This document shows, piece after piece, positions 9,298-17,431 of a stretch of DNA of 64,000 nt. Position 1 is the first letter of the stretch, and every line of letters begins with the position of its first letter. The DNA comes from CAIYQJ01 sp963717255 (GTDB taxonomy: Bacteria > Chloroflexota > Limnocylindria > Limnocylindrales > CSP1-4): positions 1-64,000 of the forward strand of contig CAVQVT010000001.1 of assembly GCA_963717255.1 (NCBI GenBank). The letters are read 5' to 3'. The position numbers and the translations under genes are program-made. Under the pieces are notes generated by a model. The model was not told the origin of the DNA, searched no databases, and saw nothing but the letters and a program-made list of their open reading frames with translations.

Positions 9298-10197
9298 ATG
9301 GCGAGCATCCAGGCGGCCCTCTTCGACCGGCTCATCCGGCGTCTCGACCTCTTCGGTGCGGACGGCGCCGACACCCTCACGCTCCGCCGTCGGATCGACC
9401 GCTTCTCGGGGTCCGCCCCGTCGCCCAGGGGCGTCGCGATCCGGCCCGTCGATGCCGGCGGCGTCCCGGCCGAGCGCGTCATCCCGCGCGGGGCGCCCAC
9501 GGATCGATGCGTCCTCTACCTCCACGGCGGTGCATGGTGCCTCGGCTCGCCCCGGACCCACCGCGGGCTCGTCGCCGACCTCGCGCGCGGCGCGGGTGTC
9601 CGGGCGGTTTCGGTCGACTACCGGCTCGCGCCGGAGCATCCGTACCCCGCGGGCCTCGACGACTGCGTCGCGGCCTACCGCTGGCTCCTCGAGCGGCGCG
9701 TGGACCCCTCCCGGATCGTCGTGGCCGGCGACTCAGCGGGCGGCAACCTGGCGGCGGCACTCCTGCTCCGACTCCGCGACGACGGGATCCCGCTCCCGGC
9801 CGGGGCAGTGCTCCTTTCGCCGGCGACGGACCTGGCGCTCACCGGCCCGTCCCACGTCACGCGCAGAGCGGTCGATCCCTTCTTCGCGAAGGTCGGGCCG
9901 GTCCGCTTCGTCGAGGACTACGTCGGCTCGCACGACGTCCGCGACCCGTGCATCTCGCCGCTGTACGGCGACCTGCGGGGGCTGCCGCCGCTGCTCGTCC
10001 ACGTGGGGGACCACGAGGTGCTCCTCGACGACTCGGTGCGGTTCGCGGAGCGCGCGACGGCGGCCGGGGTGGACGCCCGACTCGTCGTGTGGCCCGGGAT
10101 GTTCCACGTCTTCCAGACCTTCGCGCCCTTCCTTCCCGAGGCGCGCCGGGCGAACCGGGAGATCGGCGACTTCATCCGGGAGCGGATCGCCGACTGA
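9298..10197 (+). CDS. Alpha/beta hydrolase, hormone-sensitive-lipase-like esterase
   Basis: This intact 299-residue esterase belongs to the HSL/family IV group. The oxyanion motif HGG is at residues 76-78 (LYLHGGAWCLGS). The nucleophile Ser146 lies in AGDSAGGN, with VDYRLAPEHPYPA between them. The C-terminal acid (HVGDHEVLLDD) and His (WPGMFHVF) complete the triad. It would hydrolyse short acyl esters in the cytoplasm. Start ATG 9298 (MASIQAALFD) is chosen because upstream in-frame sequence is low-complexity Pro/Arg; the frame itself stays open further upstream. Confidence 0.88.
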   Translation: MASIQAALFDRLIRRLDLFGADGADTLTLRRRIDRFSGSAPSPRGVAIRPVDAGGVPAERVIPRGAPTDRCVLYLHGGAWCLGSPRTHRGLVADLARGAGVRAVSVDYRLAPEHPYPAGLDDCVAAYRWLLERRVDPSRIVVAGDSAGGNLAAALLLRLRDDGIPLPAGAVLLSPATDLALTGPSHVTRRAVDPFFAKVGPVRFVEDYVGSHDVRDPCISPLYGDLRGLPPLLVHVGDHEVLLDDSVRFAERATAAGVDARLVVWPGMFHVFQTFAPFLPEARRANREIGDFIRERIAD

Positions 10198-10348
10198 CGC
10201 GGGAAGGACGTGACCGGCGAGCGGGACGGGTGCGGGCCCACCGATCGAGTGACATGCTCGCCGCGGCCGAGTCGGCGGGCGTGCTCGGCCCGGCGCACGG
10301 TGCGACGATGATGCACGGAGGCCGAGCCGTGTCCTCGATCCAGCCCTG

Positions 10349-11107
10349 ATGTCGCGTGCGACGGTCACCCTCCACGGCGACCTGGGCGACTTCCTGCCTC
10401 GTGGGAGCCGCGGCGCCGTGGTCCAGCGCAGGTTCGACGGTCGCCCGTCGGTCAAGGACCTCCTCGAGGCGGTCGGTGTGCCGCACCCGGAGATCGCGGC
10501 GATCACCGTGAACGACGCGCCGGTGAGCTTCGGCCACCATGTCGCCGACGGCGACGAGGTGGAGGCATGGCCGGCCGCCGAGGCCGCACCGCTGAGGATG
10601 GCACCGGCACGACCGGCCGCGCCCGAAGACGCGCTCGAGCCGCGGTTCGTCGTGGACGGCCACCTGGGCCGGCTGGCGGCATCCTTGCGGATGCTCGGGT
10701 TCGACACCTGGTACCGCACCGATGCCGATGACGAGGAGCTGGCCGGCGTCGCCGCGGCGGAGCGCCGGATCCTGCTCACGCGCGACAGGGGCCTCCTGCG
10801 GCGAAGCATCGTCCGGCGCGGGGCCTGCATCCGGTCGGACCGGCCGTTCGATCAGCTCGCCGAGACCGTCCGGCGCTTCGACCTCGCAGATCGCTGGCAG
10901 CCCTTCGGGCGGTGCATCCGCTGCAACACCCTCCTCGTCGCCGCGAGCCGGGAGGAGGTCCTCGACCGGCTCGAGCCGCTCACGCGCATCTACTACGACG
11001 ACTTCCGCCGGTGCCCAGGGTGCGGCGCGGTCTACTGGCGCGGATCCCACCACGCGCGGATGGAGCGGCTCATCGAGCGGGTCCGGGTGGCGGCGGCCGG
11101 GGAGTGA
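10349..11107 (+). CDS. Mut7-C RNase domain protein with N-terminal ubiquitin-like domain
   Basis: The 252-residue protein has two parts. Residues 1-75 look like a MoaD/ThiS-type ubiquitin fold (VTLHGDLGDFL, AITVNDAPVSFGHHVADGDE). Residues about 90-245 form a Mut7-C PIN-like RNase domain: FVVDGHLGRLAASLRMLGFDT, ILLTRDRGLL, then a zinc ribbon with CIRCNTLL and CPGCGAVYW. This architecture is known as Mut7-C ubiquitin/RNase. The N-terminal domain lacks the C-terminal GG of MoaD. The role is presumed to be RNA cleavage in the cytoplasm; the target is unknown. Confidence 0.88.
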   Translation: MSRATVTLHGDLGDFLPRGSRGAVVQRRFDGRPSVKDLLEAVGVPHPEIAAITVNDAPVSFGHHVADGDEVEAWPAAEAAPLRMAPARPAAPEDALEPRFVVDGHLGRLAASLRMLGFDTWYRTDADDEELAGVAAAERRILLTRDRGLLRRSIVRRGACIRSDRPFDQLAETVRRFDLADRWQPFGRCIRCNTLLVAASREEVLDRLEPLTRIYYDDFRRCPGCGAVYWRGSHHARMERLIERVRVAAAGE

Positions 11108-11136
11108 GGCGGCAGGTGCGCGGGCGCGAGCGTGCG

Positions 11137-11388
11137 ATGATGCGGATCCGCCTCGCGAGCGTCCTCGTCGATGACCAGGCCAGGGCGCTCGCGTTCTACA
11201 CGGACGTCCTCGGCTTCCTGCCGAAGGCCGACGTCGACATGGGCGGTCGGCGCTGGCTGACCGTCGTCTCGCCCGAAGCGCCCGACGGCACCGAGCTCGT
11301 GCTGGAGCCGGACACGCACCCGGCGGCCCGGCCCTTCAAGCAGGCGCTCATGGCCGACGGGACCCCGTTCACCTCTTTCCGAGCATGA
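11137..11388 (+). pseudogene. Truncated VOC (glyoxalase-like) protein
   Basis: The reading frame gives MMRIRLASVLVDDQARALAFYTD.., a clear N-terminal half of a VOC/glyoxalase-fold protein, with WLTVVSPEAPDGTELVLEP. It stops after 83 residues at ..ADGTPFTSFRA. Normal members have about 125-135 residues, with a second beta-alpha-beta unit carrying metal ligands. None of the three frames downstream of 11388 supplies it before the cupin gene at 11439. A deletion of the 3' half is therefore likely, and the remnant should be inactive. Confidence 0.65.
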
Positions 11389-11438
11389 ACAGGCCGCCGG
11401 ACGTGCATCGAACCTGAACGTACAGAGACGGGAGCGCC

Positions 11439-11783
11439 ATGAGCAACGAACGGGTGGCACCGGAGACGAAGGGTGTCGCGGTGGAGGTCCTCGCCACCGT
11501 CGACCTTGCCGGCGAGGTCGAGGGCATGGAGCGCCGCCAGCTTCGGATGCGCATGGTGACCATCGAGCCGGGAGGCGTCTTCGGCCCGATCCACGACCAC
11601 GTCGGCAGGCCGGGCACCGTCTACATCCTGCAGGGGACGATCACCGACCACCGGAACGGGGTCGCCACGGACTATGGGCCGGGAGTGGGCTGGCCCGAGG
11701 ATCGGAACACGCTCCACTGGCTCGAGAACAGGGGGACGATCCCGGCGGTGGAGATCTCGGTCGATATCGTCACGCAAGAGTGA
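11439..11783 (+). CDS. Small cupin-domain protein
   Basis: This 114-residue single-domain cupin contains TIEPGGVFGPIHDHVGRPGTVYILQGTI, the first metal-binding cupin motif (GX5HXH-like with the downstream E position replaced), and a second motif around LHWLENRG. Small cupins bind a metal or small ligand; no substrate is suggested. Start ATG 11439 is preceded by GGGAG. It ends the plus-strand group before the long dnaG leader. Confidence 0.8.
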   Translation: MSNERVAPETKGVAVEVLATVDLAGEVEGMERRQLRMRMVTIEPGGVFGPIHDHVGRPGTVYILQGTITDHRNGVATDYGPGVGWPEDRNTLHWLENRGTIPAVEISVDIVTQE

Positions 11784-11907
11784 ACCCGACGTAGCGGCTC
11801 CTTGCTCTGCGTGAGGAGGTGCCTGTCGGACATCCCGGGATCTCGCACCACACGGGTTCACGGACGCACCGGCGGCCGGCGTCACTGGCGCCGTCACCCT
11901 CCCGCTC

Positions 11908-11924
11908 ATACCCCCCTGGGGTAT
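11908..11924. promoter_or_regulatory. CsoR/RcnR-type operator-like palindrome
   Basis: The 17-base sequence ATACCCCCCTGGGGTAT has perfect 7-base arms around a 3-base centre. It matches the TACCCC-N3-GGGGTA pattern bound by CsoR-family copper, nickel or persulfide sensors. Its last base is the first T of a TTGACA element. No CsoR-family gene is in the window. Confidence 0.55.
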
Positions 11925-11946
11925 TGACAAACCGATTGACAAACGG
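11923..11946 (+). repeat. Tandem 12-bp repeat containing TTGACA
   Basis: ATTGACAAACCG (11923-11934) is followed at once by ATTGACAAACGG (11935-11946), with 11 of 12 positions identical. Each copy holds a consensus -35 hexamer, so they may be alternative -35 boxes or a direct-repeat protein site. Confidence 0.75.
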
Positions 11947-11964
11947 GCCTGTCGGGCGCACAAT
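11936..11964 (+). promoter_or_regulatory. Sigma-70-type promoter for dnaG-rpoD
   Basis: A perfect -35 TTGACA (11936-11941), a 17-base spacer and a CACAAT -10 (11959-11964, four of six to consensus) predict a transcription start near 11971, leaving a leader of about 150 bases. Confidence 0.6.
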
Positions 11965-11976
11965 TCGACGGCTGAC

Positions 11977-11999
11977 GGCGTGTCAAGTCTTGACACGCC
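11977..11999. promoter_or_regulatory. Perfect 11-bp inverted repeat just downstream of the predicted +1
   Basis: GGCGTGTCAAG and its exact complement flank a single T. The dyad lies where a repressor would block elongation, or could form a leader hairpin in the dnaG mRNA. Confidence 0.6.
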
Positions 12000-12119
12000 T
12001 GTCGTCACGTCCGGCACCCGCAGGTGGCCGGCCTCCGTCGTCCGCGAGGGGGCCGACCCGCCGGGTCTCCGGGCACGGGGCGCGGGCCGGTCGCCCGCGT
12101 GGGTCCTTCGGGAGATCGA

Positions 12120-14345
12120 TTGGCCGTCGGCGTCGCCGCTGAAGTGAAGAACAGGCTCTCGGTCGTCGAGGTCGTCGGCGAGTCGGTGCAGCTGAAGAAG
12201 GCCGGCACCACCCTCAAGGGCCTGTGCCCGTTCCACGCCGAGAAGACGCCGTCCTTCATCGTCACGCCGGGCCGCGAGACGTGGCACTGCTTCGGGTGCG
12301 GCGAGGGCGGGGACATCTTCAGCTTCGTCATGAAGCGTGACGGGGTCGCGTTCCCGGAGGCGCTCCGCGTGCTCGCGGCGAAGGCCGGCGTGGAGCTGGA
12401 CGACCGGACGCGCAAGGAGGACGCCCGCAAGGCGCGGCTGCGCGAGGTCCTGGAGACGTCGATCGCCTTCTACCACACGGTCCTGCAGCACCGGACGGGG
12501 CAGGCGGCGCTCGACTACCTGCGGGGCCGAGGCTTCACGGACGAGACGATCTCGACGTTCCAGCTGGGGTACGCCCCCGGGGGCTGGGACACGATGAGCC
12601 GGACGCTCCAGACGCGGCGGAACATCGCGCCGGCGGAGCTGGCCGAGGTGGGCCTGACGACGCCGCGCTCGTCGGGCCGGGGTGCCTACGACCGGTTCCG
12701 CGAGCGGATCATCTTCCCGATCCGCGACGCGTCGGGCGGGGCGATCGGCCTGGGCGGGCGGATCCTGCCGGCGCTCGAGGCGCCCGGCGGCCCCGGCAGC
12801 ACGGGCGGCGGGGTCTCGGGCAGTGGCGGCGCGCAGGGAAGTGGCGCCGGCACCGCCACGTCCGTGGGAGGCCAGGCCCCCGACCGCGGCCCCAAGTACC
12901 TCAACTCGCCGGCCACGCCGCTCTTCGACAAGTCCCGGACCCTCTACCTCATCGACCGTGCCAAGACCGCCCTGCGCAAGAGCGGCCAGGCGGTGATCGT
13001 CGAGGGCTACACGGACGCCCTGATGGCCCACCAGGCGGGCTTCACGGACGTCGTCGCCAGCCTCGGCACGGCGCTCACGGCGGGCCAGGTCGCTCTGGTC
13101 ACCCGGTACGCGGAGAAGGTGGCGCTGGCGTACGACGTCGATCCTGCCGGCCAGAAGGCGGGGACGTTCGGCATCACGGAGCTCTCCAACCTGATCAGCG
13201 AGCTGGCGCAGGGGGCGGGATCGGGCGTCGGGCCGGACGGGAAGGGGCTGCGCCTCACCGAGGTCGGCGTGGTCCGGCTGCCGGAGGGCCGCGACCCCGA
13301 CGAGGTGATCCGCGAGACGCCCGACCTCTGGCGCGAGGCGGTCCGCGTGCCGCAGCCGATCCTCGCATACCTCATCGACACCCAGGCCGAGCGGGTGGAC
13401 CTCAAGACTCCGGAGGGCCGGAAGCGGCTCGTGGACGCGGTCCTGCCCACCCTGCGCCGCGTGACCGACCCGATCCTCCGCGACAGCTACCTCCAGGTGC
13501 TCGCCAAGCGGAGCGGGGTCGAGGAGCGGGTCCTCCTCGAGGCGCTCCACCAGGGGGGCCGACCTGCGCGGGTGGCCGGCGGACGGTCGGGCGCCGGGGG
13601 CCCGGGGGTCGGCGGACGGCCCGGCGGCGGGAGGGAGGCCGGCCCGGGCGCCGGGTCGGAGACCGGCGCCGGCCGGATCACCGCGGACGCGGTCATCGCG
13701 GCGCGCGACCTCCCGGACCCGGAGGAGCTGGTCCGCAGCATCGACCTCGTGGAGGCGGAGCTCCTGCGGCTCCTCCTCGTCGTGCCGGACGAGCAGCTGC
13801 GCGTGGCCGACCGGCTCACGGCCGAGATGTTCCCTTCGGAGCTCGCGCGCGGGCTCTGGCGCGCGATGGTCGCGGACCGCGAGTCGGACGCCGCTGCCCG
13901 CGACGCGGCCGCGGCCGCGGTGGGCGGGGCCGGGGCTGCGGGCGCATCGGCGGCGCTGGCCCATGCAGGCGAGCCCGGCCGCTTCGAGCGCGGCCGCTTC
14001 CTCGCGGCGCTCGACGAGGAGTCGCGGGCGCTCGCGATCGCGCTGTACGCGAGCCGCGCGCCCATCCCCGGGGTGGGGGAGGGCGGCGACGGCGGCGGGT
14101 CGGTGGACTTCGAGCTGGTCGACCAGGGCGTCGAGCAGTGCCTCCTCCGCCTGGAGCTCGACCGGCTCGACGAGCAGGGGGCGTGGACGCGCGGCGAGCT
14201 CGCCGACGCGGAGATGCGGGGAGACGCGGACGCCATCTCCCGACTCATGGACGACGAACGACGACTGAACGAGGCCCGACTGTCGCTGCACAGGCGCATC
14301 GATCAGGCGAGCCTCCTCGCACGCACCGCCGGAGGACGACAGTGA
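12120..14345 (+). CDS. dnaG: DNA primase
   Basis: DnaG makes the RNA primers used at the replication fork. The CHC2 zinc finger is visible as C36-H39-C57-C60 (LCPFHAEKTPSF, WHCFGCGEGGD). The catalytic core follows, with the TOPRIM domain (VIVEGYTDALMAHQAG, LAYDVDPAGQKAG). The last 220 residues would bind helicase. A Gly/Ser-rich stretch of about 40 residues interrupts the core near residues 220-260, just before PKYLNSPATPLF, and a second Gly-rich linker precedes the C-terminal domain. Start TTG 12120 is chosen because GGGAG lies five bases upstream and the resulting N-terminus (AEVKNRLSVVEVVGE) aligns with the family. The protein is 741 residues and intact. Its stop overlaps the rpoD start by four bases. 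Confidence 0.93.
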   Translation: MAVGVAAEVKNRLSVVEVVGESVQLKKAGTTLKGLCPFHAEKTPSFIVTPGRETWHCFGCGEGGDIFSFVMKRDGVAFPEALRVLAAKAGVELDDRTRKEDARKARLREVLETSIAFYHTVLQHRTGQAALDYLRGRGFTDETISTFQLGYAPGGWDTMSRTLQTRRNIAPAELAEVGLTTPRSSGRGAYDRFRERIIFPIRDASGGAIGLGGRILPALEAPGGPGSTGGGVSGSGGAQGSGAGTATSVGGQAPDRGPKYLNSPATPLFDKSRTLYLIDRAKTALRKSGQAVIVEGYTDALMAHQAGFTDVVASLGTALTAGQVALVTRYAEKVALAYDVDPAGQKAGTFGITELSNLISELAQGAGSGVGPDGKGLRLTEVGVVRLPEGRDPDEVIRETPDLWREAVRVPQPILAYLIDTQAERVDLKTPEGRKRLVDAVLPTLRRVTDPILRDSYLQVLAKRSGVEERVLLEALHQGGRPARVAGGRSGAGGPGVGGRPGGGREAGPGAGSETGAGRITADAVIAARDLPDPEELVRSIDLVEAELLRLLLVVPDEQLRVADRLTAEMFPSELARGLWRAMVADRESDAAARDAAAAAVGGAGAAGASAALAHAGEPGRFERGRFLAALDEESRALAIALYASRAPIPGVGEGGDGGGSVDFELVDQGVEQCLLRLELDRLDEQGAWTRGELADAEMRGDADAISRLMDDERRLNEARLSLHRRIDQASLLARTAGGRQ

Positions 14346-16150
14346 CCAAGGACGCACTCGACGAGCAGCTGGTGGAGGCGGTGCTCGCGCCCGCCCCCCG
14401 CCGCCGGGCCAGGCGCGCGGCGCCGGCGGTCGCGCCCGCGAGCGAGGCCGCAGCCGACGCCGCGGAGGAGGGCTCGAACGACGACGACCTCGCGAGCCCA
14501 CGCGTCGGCGACGACGAGGAGCCGGGAGCGGCGGCGGTCGCCGGGGCCGATGCCGAGCTCGACGTGGAGGTGGAGGTCGGCGCCGGCCTGGTCGTGGCCG
14601 ACCTGGGCGAGGAGAGCCTGGGGATCGCCGGCCCGGAGGGTCGCCCCATCGACCCGGTGGCCGTGATCGAGGCCCCGGTGAAGCTCGACGCGAAGGAGCT
14701 CGAGGAGCCCACCGCGGAGGAGCTCGAGGCCCTCTCGGCCGACATGATCGGGATCGACGACCCGGTCCGGATGTACCTGAAGGAGATCGGCAAGGTCGCC
14801 CTCCTGACGGCGGAGGAAGAGGTCGTCCTCGCGAAGGCCATCGAGCTCGGCGAGCAGATGGCCGAGGAGCCGTGGAAGGCGCTCGTGAGCCTGCACGAGT
14901 GGACCCTCCACGACACCGAGCGCAAGACCCGGACCACCAAGCGCCAGCACGCGCTGCCGCACGGCGACGACGCCCACCGGATGGTCCGCGAGGGTCTCTC
15001 GTGGGAAGGCGTCCGCGATGCCCTCGCGCCCGCGCCGGACATCAAGTACACGAAGGCCGCGAGGGAGGCCCAGACCGACGAGGCGAAGGCGCTCCTGAAG
15101 AAGGCGAAGGAGCACGTCCACGCCTACAACGCGAGCCTGGAGGACCCGGATCCGTCGGCCGCCGTGGATGCCTTCATCAAGCTCCTGGACTGGTCCTACA
15201 TCTCGGTCCACACCACGAACCTCGATGCGCGCGACAACCCCGGTCTCCGCGCCGTCTACGACTGGACGCGCGACGGCGTGGCGCTCCCCGCGCTCCGGCG
15301 CTGGGTGGAGGCCGGGTACGAGGCCGACCTGCTCAAGTTCCTCGGGTACGACCCGGAGGTCCCGCCCACCACCAAGCTCGCCCACCGGAAGGGCGTGATC
15401 GTGGTCATCGGGCGGGACGCGCGCGAGCAGCTGACGTCGGCCAACCTCCGGCTCGTCGTGTCGATCGCGAAGAAGTACATCGGCCGCGGGATGAGCTTCC
15501 TGGACCTCATCCAGGAGGGGAACATCGGCCTGATCCGGGCGGTCGAGAAGTTCGACTACGAGAAGGGCTTCAAGTTCTCCACGTACGCCACCTGGTGGAT
15601 CCGGCAGGCGATCACCCGCGCCATCGCCGACCAGGCGCGGACGATCCGCATCCCGGTCCACATGGTGGAGACGATCAACCGGCTCATCCGCGTCAGCCGG
15701 CAGCTGCTCCAGGAGCTCGGGCGCGAGCCCACCGTCGACGAGATCGCCACGGCGATGTCCACGCCGGAGCTGCTCGTCACGCCGGAGAAGGTCCGCGAGA
15801 TCATCAAGGTCAGCCAGGAGCCGGTAAGCCTGGAGACCCCGATCGGCGAGGAGGAGGACAGCCACCTCGGCGACTTCATCGAGGACCGCGGCGCCCTCGC
15901 GCCTGCCGAGGCCGCCAGCCACCAGCTGCTCAAGGAGCAGGTGGAGGCGGTGCTCGACTCGCTCACGGGGCGCGAGCGGCGCGTCCTCCAGCTGCGCTTC
16001 GGCCTGGAGGACGGGCGAGCCCGGACCCTGGAGGAAGTGGGCAAGGAGTTCAACGTCACCCGCGAGCGGATCCGGCAGATCGAGGCGAAGGCGCTGCGCA
16101 AGCTGCGGCACCCGAGCCGGAGCCGTAAGCTCAAGGACTACCTGGAGTAG
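14342..16150 (+). CDS. rpoD: Primary RNA polymerase sigma factor (RpoD/SigA)
   Basis: This 602-residue housekeeping sigma-70 has an acidic Ala-rich N-terminus (residues 1-135). Region 1.2 begins at DDPVRMYLKEIGKVALLT (about residue 140). Region 2 runs LRLVVSIAKKYIGRGMSFLD to STYATWWIRQAITRAIADQ, region 3 includes IRIPVHMVETINRL, and region 4 has the helix-turn-helix TLEEVGKEFNVTRERIRQIE. About 180 residues lie between regions 1.2 and 2, including a Lys/His-rich HDTERKTRTTKRQHALPHGD segment. This is the position of the E. coli non-conserved region, but I see no obvious similarity to it. The GTG start overlaps the dnaG stop (GTGA), so the genes are coupled as in the classical dnaG-rpoD operon. 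Confidence 0.95.
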   Translation: MTKDALDEQLVEAVLAPAPRRRARRAAPAVAPASEAAADAAEEGSNDDDLASPRVGDDEEPGAAAVAGADAELDVEVEVGAGLVVADLGEESLGIAGPEGRPIDPVAVIEAPVKLDAKELEEPTAEELEALSADMIGIDDPVRMYLKEIGKVALLTAEEEVVLAKAIELGEQMAEEPWKALVSLHEWTLHDTERKTRTTKRQHALPHGDDAHRMVREGLSWEGVRDALAPAPDIKYTKAAREAQTDEAKALLKKAKEHVHAYNASLEDPDPSAAVDAFIKLLDWSYISVHTTNLDARDNPGLRAVYDWTRDGVALPALRRWVEAGYEADLLKFLGYDPEVPPTTKLAHRKGVIVVIGRDAREQLTSANLRLVVSIAKKYIGRGMSFLDLIQEGNIGLIRAVEKFDYEKGFKFSTYATWWIRQAITRAIADQARTIRIPVHMVETINRLIRVSRQLLQELGREPTVDEIATAMSTPELLVTPEKVREIIKVSQEPVSLETPIGEEEDSHLGDFIEDRGALAPAEAASHQLLKEQVEAVLDSLTGRERRVLQLRFGLEDGRARTLEEVGKEFNVTRERIRQIEAKALRKLRHPSRSRKLKDYLE

Positions 16151-16354
16151 GGGAGTGGCCGGCCGGGCGGCCGGCACGTCCGCTCGCCCCGCGCCCCGCA
16201 TCGGGGGCACGGGGCCCCGGGCGGCTGGCATGCCTGCGCTTCGGCTTGCCCGGCCACCGGATGCCTCACGTCGGGCGGCCGCGGGCCACGCACTCCAGCC
16301 GCCCGGCCACCGGACAATCTACGCAGCGCGTGACCTCGCACAAGGAGGATCGTC

Positions 16355-16833
16355 ATGAAGTTCCTCGTCGGGCTCGCGGCGGGGGTCGCCCTCGCCGCCG
16401 CGGCCGTCGTCTACGCCTCGCGCAACCCGGCCATGCAGGAGGCGTTCGAGGGGGTCCAGGCTGGACCTGAAGGCCGGCGACTCCGAGGCGCTCAAGGCGC
16501 GGCTCGAGGCCGGCCTGGCCGAGGTCCGGAGCCAGGTGCAGCAGCGGGTCGGTCCGCAGAGCGACTGGACGGCCGACGCGGGCGACGCGCTCGCGGTCGC
16601 CGCGGATGATGCGACGCGGCGCCGCGAGCCAGGCGGCCGACACCGCGAGCCAGGCGGTCGACGCGGTCGCCGAGGCTTCGTCCGATGCGGCCGACGCGGT
16701 CGCCGAGGCTGCGAGCGACGCCGCCGCCGATGCCGCTGACGCCGCGACCCGGGCCGGGGACGCGGTCGCCGAGGCTTCGTCCGATGCGGCCGACGCGGTC
16801 GCCGAGGCTGTCGAGAAGCGCGCGGAGGCCTGA
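16355..16833 (+). CDS. Membrane-anchored Ala-rich apolipoprotein/LEA-like protein, two frame breaks
   Basis: The N-terminus MKFLVGLAAGVALAAAAVVYASRNPAMQEAF gives a signal anchor. A helical stretch (LDLKAGDSEALKARLEAGLAEV) follows, then a C-terminal array of degenerate 11-residue units such as ASSDAADAVAEA, ending VEKRAEA. These repeats are amphipathic, like LEA or apolipoprotein helices. The three parts are in different frames, with switches near 16460 (one extra G) and 16612. Corrected length is about 160 residues. ATG 16355 has AAGGAGG upstream. I know of similar small YtxH-like envelope proteins; the role here is unknown. Confidence 0.6.
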
Positions 16834-16883
16834 CGACCGGCGGGCCCCGGACCACCCCGGGCCCCGCGGTGTGAGACCGGCCC

Positions 16884-16913
16884 GGCCCCCGGCGCCATGC
16901 GGCGCCGGGGGCC
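16884..16913 (+). terminator. 13-bp perfect hairpin terminator
   Basis: The arms 16884-16896 and 16901-16913 are exact complements around an ATGC loop, followed by a modest T-containing tail (ATCTTCCT). It lies 50 bases after the Ala-rich gene. Confidence 0.7.
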
Positions 16914-17249
16914 GCCATCTTCCTGTCGCGGCCGGCCGCCGGCCGGCCGCGGCCGCCTTCGGCGGACGGGGAGGAGCAGAGCCCGGGCCGCCGTGCTGCC
17001 GCACTTCCGTGCGTGGGACGCACATCGCCGTCAGCAAGGTGCATGTGATGCACATCGACAGCGCCGCGTGCATGTGGCGCACGTAACGGACGCGTTTCCG
17101 CGAGTCCGCGGCGAGGGTGTGCGCTCCTGCGCACACGATGGCCCGGTCCCGGGTGCGGGCGGGTCCAAGACGTCGTGACTGTGTTCACACCAGCACAGCC
17201 GTGACGAACGGCGGCGACGAGCAGCCCCGATGCGTCGCTTGTGTTCGTC

Positions 17250-17328
17250 TGATGCACACGGGGCCCGGATGCGCGCGACGGCCTGATGCACACGGGGCCC
17301 GGATGCGCGCGACGGCCTGATGCACACG
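17250..17328. repeat. 34-bp tandem repeat (two full copies and a partial)
   Basis: A unit starting TGATGCACACGGGGCCCGGA recurs at 17250 and 17284, and its first ten bases or so recur again at 17318. There are too few copies and no spacers, so it is not CRISPR-like. Confidence 0.8.
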
Positions 17329-17431
17329 GCGGCGGACGCGACCCCGGATGCCGCGCCGCGGACGGCGCCGGGTCGGAGGTCCGCGGTCGGTCCCGGGGCA
17401 GGGGACACCGGTCCGGCCTCCGGCGCGGGCG

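Larger units (their letters stand above)
11784..12119. other. Intergenic regulatory region upstream of dnaG-rpoD
   Basis: No gene is visible in this 336-base stretch. Its right half is locally AT-richer than the rest of the window and holds, in order, a CsoR-like palindrome, two tandem TTGACA-containing repeats, a -10-like box and a perfect 23-base dyad, each listed separately. Confidence 0.7.
16834..17431. other. Long intergenic region rich in GTGC/GCAC dyads
   Basis: No convincing gene is visible. After the terminator, the region from 17020 to 17330 holds several short dyads made of GTG..CAC halves (GTGCATGTGATGCAC near 17038, GTGCATGTGGCGCAC near 17068, and a perfect 8-bp dyad at 17117-17136) and a tandem repeat. 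It lies beyond the 3' end of the XRE regulator gene, so it is not that gene's own promoter. Confidence 0.5.

Noticed and set aside
11196..14501. 1,100-codon antisense open frame across dnaG
   Set aside because: Arg/Ala/His-rich translation with no domain; dnaG on the other strand explains the sequence fully.
16150..16354. Terminator-like GGCCGGC repeats after rpoD
   Set aside because: Several overlapping weak GC pairings are possible, with no dominant stem and no T-run; not specific enough to call.
17250..17328. Possible CRISPR array
   Set aside because: Only two full 34-bp copies, directly adjacent with no unique spacers, and no cas genes anywhere in the window.
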